Origin: Bacillota bacterium | GTDB taxonomy: Bacteria; Bacillota; Dethiobacteria; DTU022; UBA8154 | Length of the DNA stretch: 40,836 bases | Assembly (NCBI GenBank): GCA_012518675.1 | Contig: JAAYRR010000032.1 | Location: 1 to 40,836 of the forward strand | Direction of reading: 5' to 3' | In this document: one piece after another, positions 28,342-37,727 of the stretch | Layout of the letters: every line of letters starts with the position of its first letter | Numbering within the stretch: the stretch's first letter is position 1 | Position numbers and translations under genes: made by a program | The notes under the pieces: model-generated | Told to the model about the DNA's origin: nothing | The model's database searches: none | Seen by the model: only the letters and a program-made list of their open reading frames with translations

Positions 28342-30300
28342 ATGAAGATGCCTGATCTTTCCACTTCCACACAATTTAAAAAGGAAAATCTGGAAAAGGC
28401 CTGGGGACTTTTTATGTCTAAGGGGATTATTGATCCCAGTGTGCGATCAATTATCGCTCAATCCTGGCAGCGCAGCCGGCTCAAAGGGGTAAACCCCTAC
28501 AGTGAAAAAACTAAAAAACTGGAGCCAGATCTTTTCAAGGCAGAACTTGCTGCCAATGAAGACCTCCTGGCTACCGCTGTGCCTATTATTAAAAATCTTT
28601 ATAATTTTGTACAGGGTTCCTGTTTTTTAATTTCCCTGGCCAGCAATAACGGGATTATCTTAGAGGTTTTGGGGGACGAGGAAATTGTGGTCAAGTCTCA
28701 TGTTAAAAAAGGTGACATTTGGACGGAGGAATCTAATGGCACTAATTCTACATCCCTGTGCCTGACAACGCAAAAACCGATCCAGGTCTTTGCGGCAGAA
28801 CATTTCTGTAAGTCAGCTCACCAATGGACCTGTTCCTCCGCACCGATTTTTGATGAAAATAAAAAATTTATCGGTGTTTTGAGTATGGCCGGGGATTACA
28901 CCAAGGTACACCTGCACACCCTGGGCATGGTTGTGGCCAGCGCCAATGCTATCGAAAACAATATGCGCATCCAAAAATCTTTAAATGAAGCGACCATCGC
29001 TGATAATTTTAAGACGGCGATTATCGAATCTATTGACGAGGGCATCCTTGTATTAAATAGGGACCGGACAGTCGGCCACATCAACAGCAATGCCAAAGTT
29101 CTGCTGAAGATTCCGGCAGATAGAAAAGTAATTTCTCAGCCCATTGCTGCAATTCTGGGGGATATTCATCCGGTTACGCACAAAATTGAAAAATGTTTTC
29201 AGCAGCTGATCGATGACGAAATGCTTTTTTTGGAAGAAGAGGACTATATAATCAGCCACAGGTTGATCTATTCTTCTGATCAGAAAATTGTTGGTTTGGT
29301 GCTAATATTAAGGGGTTCAAGCAAGATGAAAAAACTGGTCAACAGCTATGTAGGCCCCCGGGCCACATACACTTTCACCAACCTGATCGGTAAAAGCAGT
29401 AAATTTTTAGCTGCTGTTAACCTGGCTCATGTCGCCGCGCAAAGTATTTCCAACGTTTTACTGGTTGGCGAAAGCGGCACCGGCAAAGAAATTTTTGCCC
29501 AGGCAATTCACAATGCCAGCGATCGGAAAACCGGTCCTTTTTTGGCAATAAACTGCGCTGCCCTGCCGCGTAATTTGGTGGAAAGCGAGCTGTTTGGTTA
29601 TGCCGAAGGCGCCTTTACCGGCGCTAAAAAGGGTGGAAACCCCGGTAAATTTGAACTGGCAGACGGCGGCACCCTTTTTTTGGATGAAATTGGCGAACTG
29701 CCGCTTGAATTTCAAGCCATCCTGTTAAGGGTTTTGCAAGATAAATTGATTACCCGCATCGGGGGCAAAAAATTAATTCCGGTAGATGTGAGAATCATTG
29801 CCGCTACCAATAAAAATTTGGAAGAGGAAATTGTCAAAGCAAACTTCCGCCAGGATCTGTATTACAGGCTTAATGTTTTAACCATCAACATTCCCCCCTT
29901 ACGGGAAAGGCCGGAGGATATTGCAGTCCTGGCCAACCATTTTTTAAACAAACTTAACCTTCGCCTTAATAAAAAGATAAAATATATTGATAAAGAGGTG
30001 ATGGAGCTTTTTACCCGCTACAGCTGGCCGGGCAACGCCCGGGAGCTACAAAATATTGTGGAACGTTCCCTGAATATCGCCACCAAAGATCATATTTCCA
30101 CAGCCGTTTTGCCCGGGGAAGTGAAGGCCCTGCAGCAAAAGGAAAATAATGCAGAATTAATGCCCTTGGAACAATATGAAAAAGAACTGATCCTGACCCT
30201 TCTAAATGAAAACCAGGGTAACAGGACGCGGGTGGCTAAAAGAATGGGAATTTCCAGGACTTCACTTTACAGAAAGTTAAATAAATATAAAATTTCCTGA
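28342..30300 (+). CDS. sigma-54-dependent transcriptional activator (GAF/PAS - AAA+ - Fis HTH; AcoR-like architecture)
   Basis: [27 protein letters not shown] (GAFTGA), [14 protein letters not shown]-terminal [26 protein letters not shown]. Confidence 0.95.
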   Translation: MKMPDLSTSTQFKKENLEKAWGLFMSKGIIDPSVRSIIAQSWQRSRLKGVNPYSEKTKKLEPDLFKAELAANEDLLATAVPIIKNLYNFVQGSCFLISLASNNGIILEVLGDEEIVVKSHVKKGDIWTEESNGTNSTSLCLTTQKPIQVFAAEHFCKSAHQWTCSSAPIFDENKKFIGVLSMAGDYTKVHLHTLGMVVASANAIENNMRIQKSLNEATIADNFKTAIIESIDEGILVLNRDRTVGHINSNAKVLLKIPADRKVISQPIAAILGDIHPVTHKIEKCFQQLIDDEMLFLEEEDYIISHRLIYSSDQKIVGLVLILRGSSKMKKLVNSYVGPRATYTFTNLIGKSSKFLAAVNLAHVAAQSISNVLLVGESGTGKEIFAQAIHNASDRKTGPFLAINCAALPRNLVESELFGYAEGAFTGAKKGGNPGKFELADGGTLFLDEIGELPLEFQAILLRVLQDKLITRIGGKKLIPVDVRIIAATNKNLEEEIVKANFRQDLYYRLNVLTINIPPLRERPEDIAVLANHFLNKLNLRLNKKIKYIDKEVMELFTRYSWPGNARELQNIVERSLNIATKDHISTAVLPGEVKALQQKENNAELMPLEQYEKELILTLLNENQGNRTRVAKRMGISRTSLYRKLNKYKIS

Positions 30301-30325
30301 TGGCCGGTGCCGGAAACAACTGCAG

Positions 30326-30580
30326 GGACGTACCGTGGTGGTTGGACCGCCGGCCGGGCAACACCCGCCTGCTGCAACAATATACTTAAACGCCCCTGAA
30401 CGCTCTCATCAAAGGGCATATTGCTACAGCTGTTTCGCCCTTGTAAATTAAGGGCCCTGCAGCAAAAAGAAAATGACTGGGCCAACCGCAGGGCCAACCG
30501 CAGTGGGGCAGCTATTGCCGGTTTACCTGCCAGAACAGGGCCAACTACAGGTTCAACTGCCAAGAAATACCTTGAGGTTA
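30326..30580 (+). pseudogene. decayed duplicate of the sigma-54 activator C-terminal region
   Basis: Colinear with 30000-30260 at an offset of about 326 bp: GGCCGGGCAAC(G/A)CCCG, CATATT, CCCTGCAGCAAAA(G/A)GAAAAT. In-frame TAA and small indels. Confidence 0.75.
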
Positions 30581-30648
30581 TACTGTCCCTGCACGTTTCC
30601 CGTTTACCATCCCCAGAATATTTATTACCTGGCTACGCGCGCCAGCGT

Positions 30649-30702
30649 TGTAACAATATTGTACGTTATCTGACAGTTGTGTAACATTATGTTACACAAC
30701 TG
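30649..30702. promoter_or_regulatory. candidate enhancer: TGTNACA sites including 13-bp perfect dyad
   Basis: TGTAACA at 30649, and CAGTTGTGTAACA-tta-TGTTACACAACTG at 30674-30702. Confidence 0.7.
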
Positions 30703-30928
30703 TTGCTTTATTTGCGCAAAATTTTTTTAAAAAGTTATCGCAAAAATTTTTAAAAGCCCCGATGTATTCTGTAGGGACAAACACCCCTGCAGCAGATATT
30801 TACTGCGCTATTCCCATTATAAAAGGTTTCTACCTTGTGTTTGGCTCTAGGCGCGAACAGGCGGTATTTGTGAAAGTTTGATTATAAAAAGGGTTTTTTG
30901 TTCATATTAGGGCAAGTTTTTTTTAGGC

Positions 30929-30944
30929 TGGTATAATAATTGCA
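30929..30944 (+). promoter_or_regulatory. sigma-54 (-24/-12) promoter for acyl-CoA operon
   Basis: TGGTATAATAATTGCA keeps GG-N10-GC and TTGCA; the -24 half deviates from TGGCAC. Confidence 0.6.
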
Positions 30945-31037
30945 AGTTCTTTAAATTAGAAGAATTATAATACTAAAATTAATAATGATTTCAGTGTCAA
31001 AGTTAAAATTTATTCAAGAGGGAGGTTTTAAAAAAAG

Positions 31038-31889
31038 ATGACTGTTTCAAAAATCGGTGTTCTTGGGGCCGGAACCATGGGAGGAGGTATTGCACAGGTT
31101 GCAGCCCAAGCCGGATTTCAGGTAGTTTTATGCGATCTTGAATTTTCCCTGGTTGAAAAGGCGGTTGCCCGCATGGAAGCCTTTTTAAGCCGCAGTGTAG
31201 AAAAGGGCAGGCTAACCGCAGAGCTTAAAGGGCAGGCTTTGAACAACATTACCAAAAGCGCTGCCGTGGCTGATTTTGCCGACGTCGATCTGGTTATTGA
31301 AGCTATTAGTGAAGATCTGGAATTAAAAAAAGAGGCCTTCGCACAGCTTGATCAGGTTTGTAAGGCCGAAGCTTTGCTGGTTACAAACACTTCTTCCATG
31401 TCTGTTACGGCCATAGCAGGGGCGACTAAAAGGCCGCAGCAGGTTGCCGGTATGCACTTTTTTAACCCGCCGGCGCTTATGAAATTGGTGGAGGTGATTC
31501 GCGGTTATGATACTACGGACGAAACCGTAAAAACCATCTTTGAAGTTGCCAAAAAGATGGGCAAGACCACGGTAGAGGTAAAGAAGGATTTCCCCGGCTT
31601 TATTGTAACCAGGGTCAATATGGCCCAGGTGATCGAGGCTGTGCGCCTGGTGGAAGAAGGGGTGGCCAGCCCGGAAGATATTGATACGGCAATGAAGCTG
31701 GGCCTTAACTGGCCGATGGGCCCCTTTGAGCTACAGGACTTCATGGGGGTGGATGTGACTTATTTCATTCTAAATTATCTGCAGGATGAATTTAAGGACA
31801 TGCGCTGGAACCCCCCTCAAACCCTGAAAGCGCTAATAAAATCCGGGCGTTTTGGGCGCAAAAATAAGTCCGGTTGGTTTGACTATTAA
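31038..31889 (+). CDS. 3-hydroxybutyryl/3-hydroxyacyl-CoA dehydrogenase
   Basis: GVLGAGTMGGGIAQVAAQAGFQVVLCD Rossmann motif, GMHFFNPPALMKLVEVI, DFPGFIVTRVNM; RBS GGGAGG. Confidence 0.95.
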   Translation: MTVSKIGVLGAGTMGGGIAQVAAQAGFQVVLCDLEFSLVEKAVARMEAFLSRSVEKGRLTAELKGQALNNITKSAAVADFADVDLVIEAISEDLELKKEAFAQLDQVCKAEALLVTNTSSMSVTAIAGATKRPQQVAGMHFFNPPALMKLVEVIRGYDTTDETVKTIFEVAKKMGKTTVEVKKDFPGFIVTRVNMAQVIEAVRLVEEGVASPEDIDTAMKLGLNWPMGPFELQDFMGVDVTYFILNYLQDEFKDMRWNPPQTLKALIKSGRFGRKNKSGWFDY

Positions 31890-31917
31890 AAATTGAAGAA
31901 TCTGAGGGAGGAATATT

Positions 31918-32703
31918 TTGCAGATGTCTGAACAGGTACTTGTGCTGGAAAAACGGGCTGATTATGCAGTATTGACCTTAAACCGTCCCCCTTATAATCC
32001 CTTAAACGGACAAGTCTTTGCCGATCTGGGCAAAACGTTAACTGCGCTTGATTCTGACTTGGAAATGAAGGCTTTGGTTATTACAGGGTCAGGAACAAAG
32101 GCTTTTGCTGCCGGTGCAGATGTTACAGAAATTGCTGCCCATACCCCCCTGGAACAGTACACATTTTTGCGTTTAATACTTTCTACCTTAGAGCAGCTGG
32201 AAAACCTAAGGATGCCGACTGTCGCTGCTGTTAACGGCCTGGCCCTGGGCGGAGGGTGTGAATTGGCGCTGGCCTGTGACTTTCGCCTGGCAGCTGAAAA
32301 CGCCAAATTTGGGCAGCCGGAAATTAGCCTGGGGATTATGCCCGGGGGTGGCGGCACCCAGCGTTTGGCACGGCTAATCGGGTTGTCCCGGGCCAAAGAA
32401 CTCGTTCTTCTGGGGGAAACTATTGATGCGCCTACTGCTGAAAAATATGGGTTGGTCAACAGGGTGTTACCCGGCACGGAACTGATGGTGGAAGCGGAAA
32501 AAATGGCCGCCAAATTGGCCTCCCAACCGGTAATCGCTGCCGCAGTGATTAAAAAAGTAATGAACAGGGGGCAACAGTTGGATTTGGCCGCCGCGCTCGA
32601 ACTGGAAATTAGCAGTTTCATGGTGACCTTTACCAGCAAGGACGGCCAAGAAGGGCTGCATTCGTTTCTGGAAAAGCGGCAGCCGGAATTTAAAGGGAAA
32701 TAA
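31918..32703 (+). CDS. enoyl-CoA hydratase (crotonase family)
   Basis: KAFAAGADVTEI oxyanion hole, ALGGGCELALACD and GQPEISLGIMPGGGGTQRL (both catalytic Glu positions retained). Confidence 0.94.
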   Translation: MQMSEQVLVLEKRADYAVLTLNRPPYNPLNGQVFADLGKTLTALDSDLEMKALVITGSGTKAFAAGADVTEIAAHTPLEQYTFLRLILSTLEQLENLRMPTVAAVNGLALGGGCELALACDFRLAAENAKFGQPEISLGIMPGGGGTQRLARLIGLSRAKELVLLGETIDAPTAEKYGLVNRVLPGTELMVEAEKMAAKLASQPVIAAAVIKKVMNRGQQLDLAAALELEISSFMVTFTSKDGQEGLHSFLEKRQPEFKGK

Positions 32704-32732
32704 TTTAGCAAAATAAAAGCAGGAAGGAGGAA

Positions 32733-34403
32733 ATGGTTTTGGCGTTATTCGTTCCCTACCCCAAGGAATTTGCAGAGGAATATAAAAGGAAAGGATATTG
32801 GGCGGGTCTTACCCTGGGGGAAGCTTTGGATGAAGTGGCAGCGGTTTTTCCCAATAAAGAGGCATTGGTTGCCGCAGACAGGCGTTTGAACTACACACAG
32901 CTCAAAGACGAGACAGATCGCCTGGCAGTAGGTTTTTTAGATTCTGGTTTAAAGCCGCGCGATCGTGTTATTGTGCAGCTGCCAAACATTGTCGAATTTG
33001 TATGTTGTTATTATGCTTTATTGAAAATAGGTGTGATTCCCGTAATGTGTCTCCCCCAGCACCGCTTTAGCGAAATTTCATACATTGCTGCACAATGTGA
33101 GGCGCGGGGGTATATCATTCCCGATGTATACAGGAGATTTGATTACCTAAAGTTTGCAGAGGAGATCAAGGAAGCGACACCCGCGCTGAAAAATGTCTAT
33201 GTCGCTGGGGAAAATTGTCCGGCAGGGTTTATTAACCTGCAGGAACTGATGCAAGCTGAAACAGACCCGGAACGGATCAGCACACTGTTAAAAGAAAACA
33301 GACCCGCTCCGATGGAGGCCGCTGTCTTTCTACTTTCCGGCGGGACAACGGGTTTACCCAAAGTTATCCCCCGCACCCATAACGATTACCTCTACACGAT
33401 GAAAGCAACGGCTTTACAGTCAGGGTTAAGTAAATATTCCAATTATTTGGCGATTGCACCCCTGGCCCATAACATGACGCTGTCCTGTCCAGGAATAGGC
33501 GGTACATTTATTAACGGCGGAAAAGTAATTCTTTCTCAATCAGTAGCTGTTAAGGACATGTGTGCAATTATTGAAAAAGAGAAGGTTACGATCGTTGGCC
33601 TGGTTCCAGCCCTGATTATCAGCTTATTAAATTATGAAAAAAAAGAGGAAAGCGATCTCTCCTCTCTGGTGAGCATTATCTCCGGGGGGTCCAAGTTAAA
33701 CCCCGAAGTGGCCAAAAGGGTGAAGCCGGAACTGGGCTGCAACTTAATTCAGCAATTTGGCATGGCTGAAGGTGTTCTGATGCAAACCGACGATCTGTCT
33801 GATGAGGAAAGGGTAATTTTTGAAACCATTGGCCGGCCAGTTTCCCCTGCTGATGAAATCAGGATTGTAGATGGTAACGGCTTGGATGTGCCTCCCGGTG
33901 AAGTGGGGGAAATGATCTGCCGGGGTGCTTATACGATCCGGGGCTATTATAAGGCACCGGAACATAACCGCACTGCTATTACTGCAGAGGGTTTTTTCCG
34001 GTCAGGCGACTTAATGCGCCTAGATGTAGAAAGTGGCTGTTACATTGTGGAGGGGCGGATTAAGGATATGATTAACCGCGGGGGGGAAAACATCAGCGCC
34101 GAAGAGCTCGACAACCTGATCTTATCCCATCCCAAGGTAGACAATGCTGCGGTGGTGGCCATGCCCGATCCGCTTTTAGGCGAAAAGTGTTGTGCTTATA
34201 TAACATTAAAAGAAAAACAAAGTTTAACACTGGAAGAGTTAAATTCCTTTCTGCTTAGCAAGCAGATTGCCAAATTTAAATTGCCGGAAAGGCTGGAAAT
34301 TGTCGCTGAACTGCCTTTGACAAATGTGGGTAAAGTTTCAAAAAGGGAACTTAAATTGGATATTGAAGCAAAAATAAAGCAAGAAAATGCTGCAAAAGAA
34401 TAA
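32733..34403 (+). CDS. AMP-dependent acid-CoA/AMP ligase, DhbE/EntE-like
   Basis: AEEYKRKGYWAGLTLGEALDE, LSGGTTGLPKVIPRTHNDY, PLAHNMTLSCPG, RGGENISAEELD, NVGKVSKRELK. Confidence 0.88.
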   Translation: MVLALFVPYPKEFAEEYKRKGYWAGLTLGEALDEVAAVFPNKEALVAADRRLNYTQLKDETDRLAVGFLDSGLKPRDRVIVQLPNIVEFVCCYYALLKIGVIPVMCLPQHRFSEISYIAAQCEARGYIIPDVYRRFDYLKFAEEIKEATPALKNVYVAGENCPAGFINLQELMQAETDPERISTLLKENRPAPMEAAVFLLSGGTTGLPKVIPRTHNDYLYTMKATALQSGLSKYSNYLAIAPLAHNMTLSCPGIGGTFINGGKVILSQSVAVKDMCAIIEKEKVTIVGLVPALIISLLNYEKKEESDLSSLVSIISGGSKLNPEVAKRVKPELGCNLIQQFGMAEGVLMQTDDLSDEERVIFETIGRPVSPADEIRIVDGNGLDVPPGEVGEMICRGAYTIRGYYKAPEHNRTAITAEGFFRSGDLMRLDVESGCYIVEGRIKDMINRGGENISAEELDNLILSHPKVDNAAVVAMPDPLLGEKCCAYITLKEKQSLTLEELNSFLLSKQIAKFKLPERLEIVAELPLTNVGKVSKRELKLDIEAKIKQENAAKE

Positions 34404-34466
34404 AAAGTTAAAGCAAGATGGAAAAATACATGAAAATAAAACTGTCTAAGAAAGGGGTTGTTCCCC

Positions 34467-35555
34467 ATGCTATTTTCTCCCGTAAATTATAAAAATCTTA
34501 GTTTAAAAAACAGGCTCGTCTGGCTGCCGGTTGTCAGTTGGCTGGCTGAGGAAGATGGTTTTGTAACCGATGCGCTGATTGATCGCTACCGCCGCCGGGC
34601 AGAAGGCGGCATCGGTATGGTCACCCTGGAAGCTACCGGTGTCCTGGATCGGAGAAGCCCCAGGCTGGTTAAAATTTGCGACGACAAATATATGCCCGGG
34701 CTGGAAAAACTTGTGCAGGCAGTGCATGATGCCGGCGCCAAAATTTCTGTGCAGCTGATCCACTATGCTAAAAAGTCTAAACGGACGGGGTGGAAGCAAC
34801 AGGTTGAAGATTTGAGCCTGGACGAAATTGAACAGGTCAAAAAGGATTATGAGGCGGCAGTGGTCAGGGCCAAAAAAGTAGGCTTTGATGTTGCTGAAAT
34901 TCACGTAGCACACAGTTATACCCTGGCCTCCTTTATTTCTCTTTTGAACAAGCGTAAAGATGAATACGGCCGCGATATTAACGGCAGGGCCAAGCTCGTT
35001 CTTGATATTTTGGAAAGGTGCCGGGATAAAGTAGGCGACGACTATGCGATCGGCGCCCGGATTAGCGGTGAAGAATTTGTGATGGGCGGCAATACTTTGA
35101 AGCAGACCAAGGTAATTTCACGGCTGATGGCTGAAAAGGGATTGGATTACCTCAGCGTTTCAGCCGGTGGGAAAGATGAGGACGGGGACTGGTATACAGG
35201 TTACAGTTCAACCCGGAGCATGCCCACCGCCAACCTGCCCTATGGGTGCCATGTCTACCTGGCCAAAGGCCTCCGGGACGAAGTGGCCCCCCTCGGGGTG
35301 CCGGTTATTGCTTCGGGGAAAATCAATACCCTGGAACTGGCGGAAGAAATTATTAAAGAGGAAAAAGCCGATCTGATCGGGGTCTGCCGTCCCTTGCTGG
35401 CCGACCCGGACTGGGCGCTGAAACTGAAGGAAAATAGGGAAGATGAACTGGTAAAGTGTACTTATTGTAACACCTGCCTGGTCAGGGATCAGCGCTTCGA
35501 AGCGGTGGAATGTATTGAAGCCGAAAAAGCGGCAAGAAGAGCAAAAAAGGAATAA
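34467..35555 (+). CDS. OYE-family FMN oxidoreductase with C-terminal [4Fe-4S] motif, lacking the second flavin/NAD domain
   Basis: LFSPVNYKNLSLKNRLVWLPVVSWLAEEDGFVTDALIDRYRRRAEGGIGMV, IHVAHSYTLASFISLLNKRKDEYG, CTYCNTC-x11-C. Confidence 0.9.
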   Translation: MLFSPVNYKNLSLKNRLVWLPVVSWLAEEDGFVTDALIDRYRRRAEGGIGMVTLEATGVLDRRSPRLVKICDDKYMPGLEKLVQAVHDAGAKISVQLIHYAKKSKRTGWKQQVEDLSLDEIEQVKKDYEAAVVRAKKVGFDVAEIHVAHSYTLASFISLLNKRKDEYGRDINGRAKLVLDILERCRDKVGDDYAIGARISGEEFVMGGNTLKQTKVISRLMAEKGLDYLSVSAGGKDEDGDWYTGYSSTRSMPTANLPYGCHVYLAKGLRDEVAPLGVPVIASGKINTLELAEEIIKEEKADLIGVCRPLLADPDWALKLKENREDELVKCTYCNTCLVRDQRFEAVECIEAEKAARRAKKE

Positions 35556-35617
35556 ATAAAACATTCCGATAACCTGCGTTTGCAGGTCTTTATCTATATT
35601 TTCTAGCAGGGCGAATT

Positions 35618-35668
35618 AAAGGGAGGCGCCCAAGGTTTGGTTTTGGTTTGCCAATCGCGCCTCCCTTT
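35618..35668 (+). terminator. terminator separating the acyl-CoA operon from the TRAP genes
   Basis: AAAGGGAGGCGC ... GCGCCTCCCTTT 12-bp arms. Confidence 0.7.
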
Positions 35669-35715
35669 CCCCCCACTTTTTTTAAAAGTAAAAAGTTGAG
35701 AAGATATTTTAAAGT

Positions 35716-35732
35716 TGTAACATTCTGAAACA
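35716..35732. promoter_or_regulatory. candidate TGTNACA-type regulator site upstream of TRAP genes
   Basis: TGTAACA-TTC-TGAAACA. A separate CTTACAA-cc-TTGTAAG dyad lies at 35754-35769. Confidence 0.4.
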
Positions 35733-35831
35733 GGTGCCACTAAATTAGAAAACCTTACAACCTTGTAAGTTATGAATCAGGAAAAAGGGCTGCTGGCTTT
35801 AATAAAAAAATTATTTAGGAGGGAACATCAA

Positions 35832-36878
35832 TTGAAAAACAAGGTGTTGGTAGCAGTTCTGGTGCTTGTACTTGGTGTGAGCATGATAATCATGGGTTGC
35901 GGACAGGGAAACGGTGTCCAGGAAAACGGTGTCCAGGGAAACGGCCCTGCCGGGGGAAAATTAATTTTTAAATTTGCCCACCATTGGGCCCCCCAAAGTG
36001 TTTCCGGCAGGGGTTTTCAGTACTTTGCCGATGCTGTCAAGGAAAAAAGTGACGGCCAGATAGAAATTGAAGTATACCCTGCGGATTCGCTGGTGGCAGG
36101 CGCAGAAATGTACGAAGCGATGCTGGATGATGTTGTTGATATCGGTTATGTAACCACTTCCCAGATATCCCCCCGGATCAGTGAGTTGAACATAATGGAA
36201 ATACCCGGTATCTACGATTCGAGCGGCGGTGATTTTGATTATTTTGCTTATGCTGCTGAAGTCAAGCCTTACTTAGATAAAATTTATGAAAAACACGGGC
36301 TTAAATTTTTATACGAAATTGACCAGGGGGATATGGTGGTATGTTCCACACAGCCCCTGCAAAAAATAAGTGACTTTAAAGGCAAAAGGATTCGGGATTA
36401 CGGCGTATGGGCCGGCCGGGCGCTGGAAACCCTTGATGTGGCGCCGATGACCATTCCCCCTGGGGATTGTGCCCTGTCGTTAGAAAGAAATGTTGTAGAT
36501 GGTGCTTTCGGCACCTGGGGTTTTTGTGACGGTTTTAAACTATACGAACTGGCCCCGCATATCACCTGGATGAATTTAGGGGGCATCAGTGCACATGTTT
36601 TCTTAAAACAGGAAACTTGGGAGGCGTTAACACCTGAACAACAGCAAATTTTACACGAAGCTGCGTCAGAGGCGATGCAAAAACATTCAGAATACCTGGC
36701 AGAAACAGAGCTGAGTTTTATTGAAACTTCTGAAGCAGAGGGTGCCACTCATTATCAAATAACAGATGAAATGCGAAGTGAAATGTTGGAAAGGTTTGAC
36801 ACTGTATTTGAACAAACCAGAGATGTTATCGGACCTTTAGGCGAAGAGCTTTTGGACAAGTTATTAAGCATGAGATAA
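35832..36878 (+). CDS. dctP: TRAP transporter substrate-binding lipoprotein (DctP family)
   Basis: Lipobox VSMIIMGC, FAHHWAPQSVSGRGFQYFADAVKEKSDGQIEIEVYPA. TTG at 35832 after AGGAGGG is preferred; the track starts at 35772. Confidence 0.88.
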   Translation: MKNKVLVAVLVLVLGVSMIIMGCGQGNGVQENGVQGNGPAGGKLIFKFAHHWAPQSVSGRGFQYFADAVKEKSDGQIEIEVYPADSLVAGAEMYEAMLDDVVDIGYVTTSQISPRISELNIMEIPGIYDSSGGDFDYFAYAAEVKPYLDKIYEKHGLKFLYEIDQGDMVVCSTQPLQKISDFKGKRIRDYGVWAGRALETLDVAPMTIPPGDCALSLERNVVDGAFGTWGFCDGFKLYELAPHITWMNLGGISAHVFLKQETWEALTPEQQQILHEAASEAMQKHSEYLAETELSFIETSEAEGATHYQITDEMRSEMLERFDTVFEQTRDVIGPLGEELLDKLLSMR

Positions 36879-37222
36879 GCTGAACGATTCCCTTTGGTTT
36901 TTAAGCAAACAAAGCAGGGGAGGGTTTTCCCACAAGTATTATTGATATGAAGCCGGGTCAAGGCAAGGAAACCTGCCAAGAAGGAACCAACCAGGCAAGG
37001 GTTACAGCCGGCAGGGTTGCATACCTTCCGTATAATAATTACGGCAGTTTCTAATCTGACTACAGGTCAAAGGCCTTTCTTATCCCGTACTGTACTTTAG
37101 CCTTCCCCTGCAAACAAAAAATGTTGCCATATTGTCGGCTACAGCAATAAAAAAGCCCGGGTATGTAGGCAGGGCTCGCAATACCGGAACCTGCAACTTT
37201 GGGCTGGAAAGGGTCAATTAAA

Positions 37223-37702
37223 ATGCGACAGTTGAGTAAATTCATTGAAACAAGCAGCGAATACCTGGCTATTTTTTCAGGTTTCCTGGTTTTTGTCATG
37301 TGTATTCTTTCCACCTATGAAGCTATTTCCAGGACCGTCTTCAATGCCCCTACAAAATGGACGATTTCGATATCCGCCTTTTTAATGATCTATGCAATTC
37401 TTTTCAGTTCAGCCTACTGCTTTTTAAAAGAAGGCCATATCCGCATAGAGCTCTTGTTGGATAAGGTGGGGAAGGCTTGGAGCCGTTTTTTACTGATTAG
37501 CGGTTATCTGATCTGTGCAGCGGTTGTTGTTTTATTGTGTTGGAAGGGTTTAATACTAACAAGCAGATCGCTGGCAGGCGGTTGGTTGACCCAGACTGCA
37601 GTTCAAGTGCCGATTGGCTACGTCAACGCAGCCATCCCTTTAGGCTGTTTATTTATGATATTGGCACTTTTTGTTTTGATTTATAAAATAATTGGGGAAT
37701 AA
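37223..37702 (+). CDS. dctQ: TRAP transporter small permease (DctQ family)
   Basis: Four-TM protein, SRTVFNAPTKWTISISAFLMIYAILFSSAYCFLKEGHIRIELL. Confidence 0.88.
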   Translation: MRQLSKFIETSSEYLAIFSGFLVFVMCILSTYEAISRTVFNAPTKWTISISAFLMIYAILFSSAYCFLKEGHIRIELLLDKVGKAWSRFLLISGYLICAAVVVLLCWKGLILTSRSLAGGWLTQTAVQVPIGYVNAAIPLGCLFMILALFVLIYKIIGE

Positions 37703-37727
37703 AACAGAGTCAGGAGGGTAGTTCTAG

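Noticed and set aside
30421-30684. 87-aa + strand ORF after the activator
   Set aside because: Lies in the decayed activator duplicate and enhancer region; not a genuine gene.
35641-35657. TTTGGTTTTGGTTTGCC as a third sigma-54 promoter before the TRAP genes
   Set aside because: GG to GC spacing is 9 rather than 10 and the sequence is the loop of a terminator hairpin.
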